Assembly (NCBI GenBank): GCA_965277415.1
Contig: CBDICS010000058.1
Location: 76,381-140,380 of the forward strand
Source of the DNA: JAHDHW01 sp965277415
GTDB lineage: Bacteria; Bacteroidota; Bacteroidia; Chitinophagales; Saprospiraceae
Length of the DNA: 64,000 nucleotides
Direction of reading: 5' to 3'
Part shown: piece after piece, positions 62,004-64,000 of the stretch
How the letters are laid out: every line of letters begins with the position of its first letter
How positions within the stretch are numbered: the first letter of the stretch is position 1
The notes under the pieces: model-generated
Told to the model about the DNA's origin: nothing
The model's input: the letters and a program-made list of their open reading frames with translations, nothing else
Database searches by the model: none
Translations under genes and position numbers: made by a program

Positions 62004-63389
62004 CTATTTATGCTTAGAAGACCTATTACTTATTTCATTCCTCCAATGAGCATTTTCTACGGTTAATATATCTTCGAAATTCTTTACAAACTCTTGAAAA
62101 TTAGCTTTTTCATAATCTCCGGTTTTTGTTAAAAACTGTAATTTTTCTCGCTCCATTAATTCTAAAGTCCTGTTGTATTTTAGCCAATTCCCTCTATAAT
62201 CATAAACTGAATTAAGTCCAAACAATATTATGGCTAATACGGCTAATAAGCCAATAATGCCTACCAAATTAAACATATTTGATTCTGTAATAAACCCAAG
62301 TAATACTAAAAGCACCACTAAGCATAAAATGATACCTGTATAAGTTAATTGGAAAATCCTTTTATTCCTTAAAGCTTTTCGAGTATGCCAACTAATTTGA
62401 TCATCTACTCTAGTCCTTAAATATTCTGCTTGATATTTATTATCAACATCAAGATCTGAAATTCCTTTCGGAGATAATAGTTCTTCTACTTGATCAAATT
62501 GATTAACAATAAGTTTGGATATAAAATCATACGAATAGCCCATGCTTTCAGGATCCGTAATACTTCCACTCAGAACCGGCAGCTTCTCACCGAATGAAAA
62601 GAAAGCAACATAAGGAATTTTAACTCGCTCAATAATTTTATTAACCTTAATATTTTTAGGCCTCCAATCATCCAAAAATGACGACATTTCTTTAGACACT
62701 AAATCAAGCCACTTTTGGGATTCATTATATTCAGTTCTTGTATCAAACCTTGATAAGATAGGTAGAATTGCTAAAGGAGCTCTATCGTATGGAAGTTTTT
62801 GCCTTCCATTTTGGGCTCTTTTAACTATATCTTTAACACCATACAGGCTTTGTTCATTAGCGGTGAAAACTGGAATTATAATATCCGGCAGTTGAATGGT
62901 ACACACTCCACCTGAATCTGTCAATCCAGTTCGGCTATCAATCAATATATAATTATAATCTTCTAGCATCTTCCGTCTAAAAGTTTCAATAAAAAGACTT
63001 CCATTACTTTTTTTGAAAAATTCTTTCCAATCAAAAGATTGCAAATTTTTAATATAATTTTCGTCTTTACTTCCACTTGTCATTATAGACAGCTTGCCAT
63101 CAAATGCTGTTTTTATAGTAGAACAATAATCTGAATAATTCGAATATTTTTCTACATTATTATTTTCTTTTTGAGTGATTAGGAAATCAAGCAAACCACC
63201 TTTTTCGCTATCTAATATTTTGAAATCTTTAAAATACTTTTCAAGTCCTGGTGCTTCAAGGTCCCAATCAATCATCAATACACTCACTCCACGTTGAGCC
63301 AATAATACGCCTATATTAGCCAATGCCATTGATCGCCCAACGCCCCCTTTATAGGAATAAAATGTTATTATTGAATTGAGCTTTTTCAT
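62004..63389 (-). CDS. KGGVGR-motif ParA/MinD-like ATPase fused to DUF4231 (SLATT) two-TM domain
   Basis: The 461-residue protein begins M-K-K-L-N-S-I-I-T-F-Y-S-Y, then the deviant Walker A K-G-G-V-G-R at 14-19 and the I-D-W-D-L-E-A-P-G-L motif, marks of the KGGVGR-variant SIMIBI ATPases. I-L-I-D-S-R-T-G-L-T is the Walker B/switch region. From about 315 (V-D-D-Q-I-S-W-H-T-R-K-A), with two transmembrane helices at about 345-395 and then N-W-L-K-Y-N-R-T and F-L-T-K-T-G-D-Y, it matches DUF4231, a SLATT-type 2TM module seen as a predicted pore effector. Its start overlaps the TIR stop by 4 bp (ATGA), so the pair is one operon. Confidence 0.88.
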   Translation of the reverse strand: MKKLNSIITFYSYKGGVGRSMALANIGVLLAQRGVSVLMIDWDLEAPGLEKYFKDFKILDSEKGGLLDFLITQKENNNVEKYSNYSDYCSTIKTAFDGKLSIMTSGSKDENYIKNLQSFDWKEFFKKSNGSLFIETFRRKMLEDYNYILIDSRTGLTDSGGVCTIQLPDIIIPVFTANEQSLYGVKDIVKRAQNGRQKLPYDRAPLAILPILSRFDTRTEYNESQKWLDLVSKEMSSFLDDWRPKNIKVNKIIERVKIPYVAFFSFGEKLPVLSGSITDPESMGYSYDFISKLIVNQFDQVEELLSPKGISDLDVDNKYQAEYLRTRVDDQISWHTRKALRNKRIFQLTYTGIILCLVVLLVLLGFITESNMFNLVGIIGLLAVLAIILFGLNSVYDYRGNWLKYNRTLELMEREKLQFLTKTGDYEKANFQEFVKNFEDILTVENAHWRNEISNRSSKHK

Positions 63390-64000
63390 AATGATGGTAA
63401 TTCAAAATTATCCGGCGATTCGTTTCTACTTCTAAATAAATCCTCAAATTCATCCGTTACAATATTCAACCAATTAGGTTTTCGAGAGGGGGCCTCACTC
63501 AATCTTTTTTTAATATCTCTTGACCAAAGCTTAATTTCATCTCCTAATAATTCTCTCTTAGCACTCGTACTAATCATAAATGGATTAGCATAATCTCTTA
63601 ATATTTTAGATTGAATAGCCTTGATAATCGGTGGAAAATCCTCTCCATCATGAATAATCGCCGGAGTAATTATACCATTAGGTTTTTCAGGTGTTCTCAA
63701 GCCTAATTCTCTTTCGCGCGCCAACATAACAGAGATTTCCTTCCTGCACCATTCACTATTAAAATACTGTCTTGATAATAAAGGAATTAATACAGCAGAT
63801 CGACTCAGTGCTGACCCTAGATCATTTGGCCAGGAGTTACCTGATTCTAATTCATACTCATCCAAAAAAATTCTTGGATTCCTTCCCAATTCTTCACCAA
63901 GCCAATGTTTAAGGATAGGGATAAAATGTGCTTTAACCCAATCGGGCCAGCCTTCATGTCGCCTATAACTTATAAAAATATCGTAATCGTAAGTTCTTAG
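63386..64000 (-). CDS. TIR domain protein (5' end beyond right edge)
   Basis: Reading back from the edge the frame is open for 205 codons including the stop. The visible start Y-D-Y-D-I-F-I-S-Y-R-R is the first strand of a TIR domain. I-F-L-D-E-Y-E-L-E-S-G is the BB-loop region and F-N-S-E-W-C-R-K-E-I holds the conserved W-C-x-x-E catalytic Glu used by NAD+-cleaving TIRs. The apparent TTG at 63889 is not the start; the true start lies beyond 64000. A helical tail follows the TIR fold. It overlaps the ATPase-DUF4231 gene by 4 bp. Confidence 0.9.
   Translation of the reverse strand, partial: LRTYDYDIFISYRRHEGWPDWVKAHFIPILKHWLGEELGRNPRIFLDEYELESGNSWPNDLGSALSRSAVLIPLLSRQYFNSEWCRKEISVMLARERELGLRTPEKPNGIITPAIIHDGEDFPPIIKAIQSKILRDYANPFMISTSAKRELLGDEIKLWSRDIKKRLSEAPSRKPNWLNIVTDEFEDLFRSRNESPDNFELPSL

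Noticed and set aside
1..64000. tRNA or rRNA genes
   Set aside because: No cloverleaf with a T-loop GTTCRA pattern or conserved rRNA sequence was noticed on reading; a dedicated search was not possible.

Overview
The window looks like a chromosomal segment of a Bacteroidota bacterium, most likely Saprospiria (Saprospiraceae or Lewinellaceae). The reasons are AT-rich DNA, many secreted proteins ending in a type IX secretion (T9SS) sorting domain with an F-P-N-P motif, lipoproteins with short Cys lipoboxes, TAnnTTTG-type -7 promoter boxes, and families typical of the phylum (DUF4403, YidC with a large periplasmic domain, KGGVGR ATPase, TPR-CHAT proteins). No rRNA, tRNA or CRISPR array was seen.

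Layout. 0-2.2 kb: the 5' part of a DUF4403 gene (minus strand), a 173-bp MITE with a 10-bp target duplication, and a duplicated 28-bp box followed by two different hairpins. 2.2-9 kb: a VPS10/BNR-repeat secreted protein, a YdeI-family protein and an M36 metalloprotease with a PA domain and T9SS tail. 9.2-12.4 kb: an operon-like group of an MbnP-like copper-protein homologue and two di-haem peroxidase lipoproteins. 12.4-18.9 kb: Uma2 nuclease-like protein, Na+/alanine symporter, GNAT acetyltransferase, NhaC antiporter and an FG-GAP secreted protein. 18.9-22 kb: a two-gene cassette (a small EAD11-like adaptor and a large multi-zinc-finger, TerB-like, membrane-anchored protein split by two frameshifts). 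The two proteins share a G-D-x-x-x-G-D-K-Y motif. 22-34 kb: DUF1697, secreted and LysM proteins, a DUF21-CBS protein, GH31 glucosidase, Kelch protein, DUF6438 lipoprotein and YidC. 34.3-42 kb: DUF3293, a membrane-anchored unknown, a TPR-CHAT protease-like protein, ECF sigma factor with anti-sigma, a nested MITE and a patatin phospholipase. 42-50 kb: a lipoprotein, a tyrosinase lipoprotein, Ffh, a frameshifted M16 peptidase and a TRIC channel. 50-58.8 kb: NTF2-like lipoprotein, DUF885 peptidase-like protein, an unknown membrane protein, GH113-like hydrolase, a BamA-like barrel and a frameshifted DUF547-barrel fusion. 59-61.7 kb: a frameshifted PAS-sigma54 activator, a Crp-like regulator and a DinB protein. 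62-64 kb: a KGGVGR ATPase fused to a DUF4231/SLATT two-TM module, overlapping a TIR gene that runs off the right edge.

The two best candidates for undescribed systems are the TIR plus ATPase-DUF4231 pair at the right edge and the EAD11-like/zinc-finger cassette at 18.9-22 kb. Both have conflict-system architecture; neither function is shown here. A separate quality signal runs through the window: seven frameshifts in four genes are all single extra bases in short homopolymers, and removing one base each time restores a family-like protein. This looks more like insertion-type sequencing error than decay. The intergenic DNA is rich in hairpin and MITE-like elements of several unrelated families.
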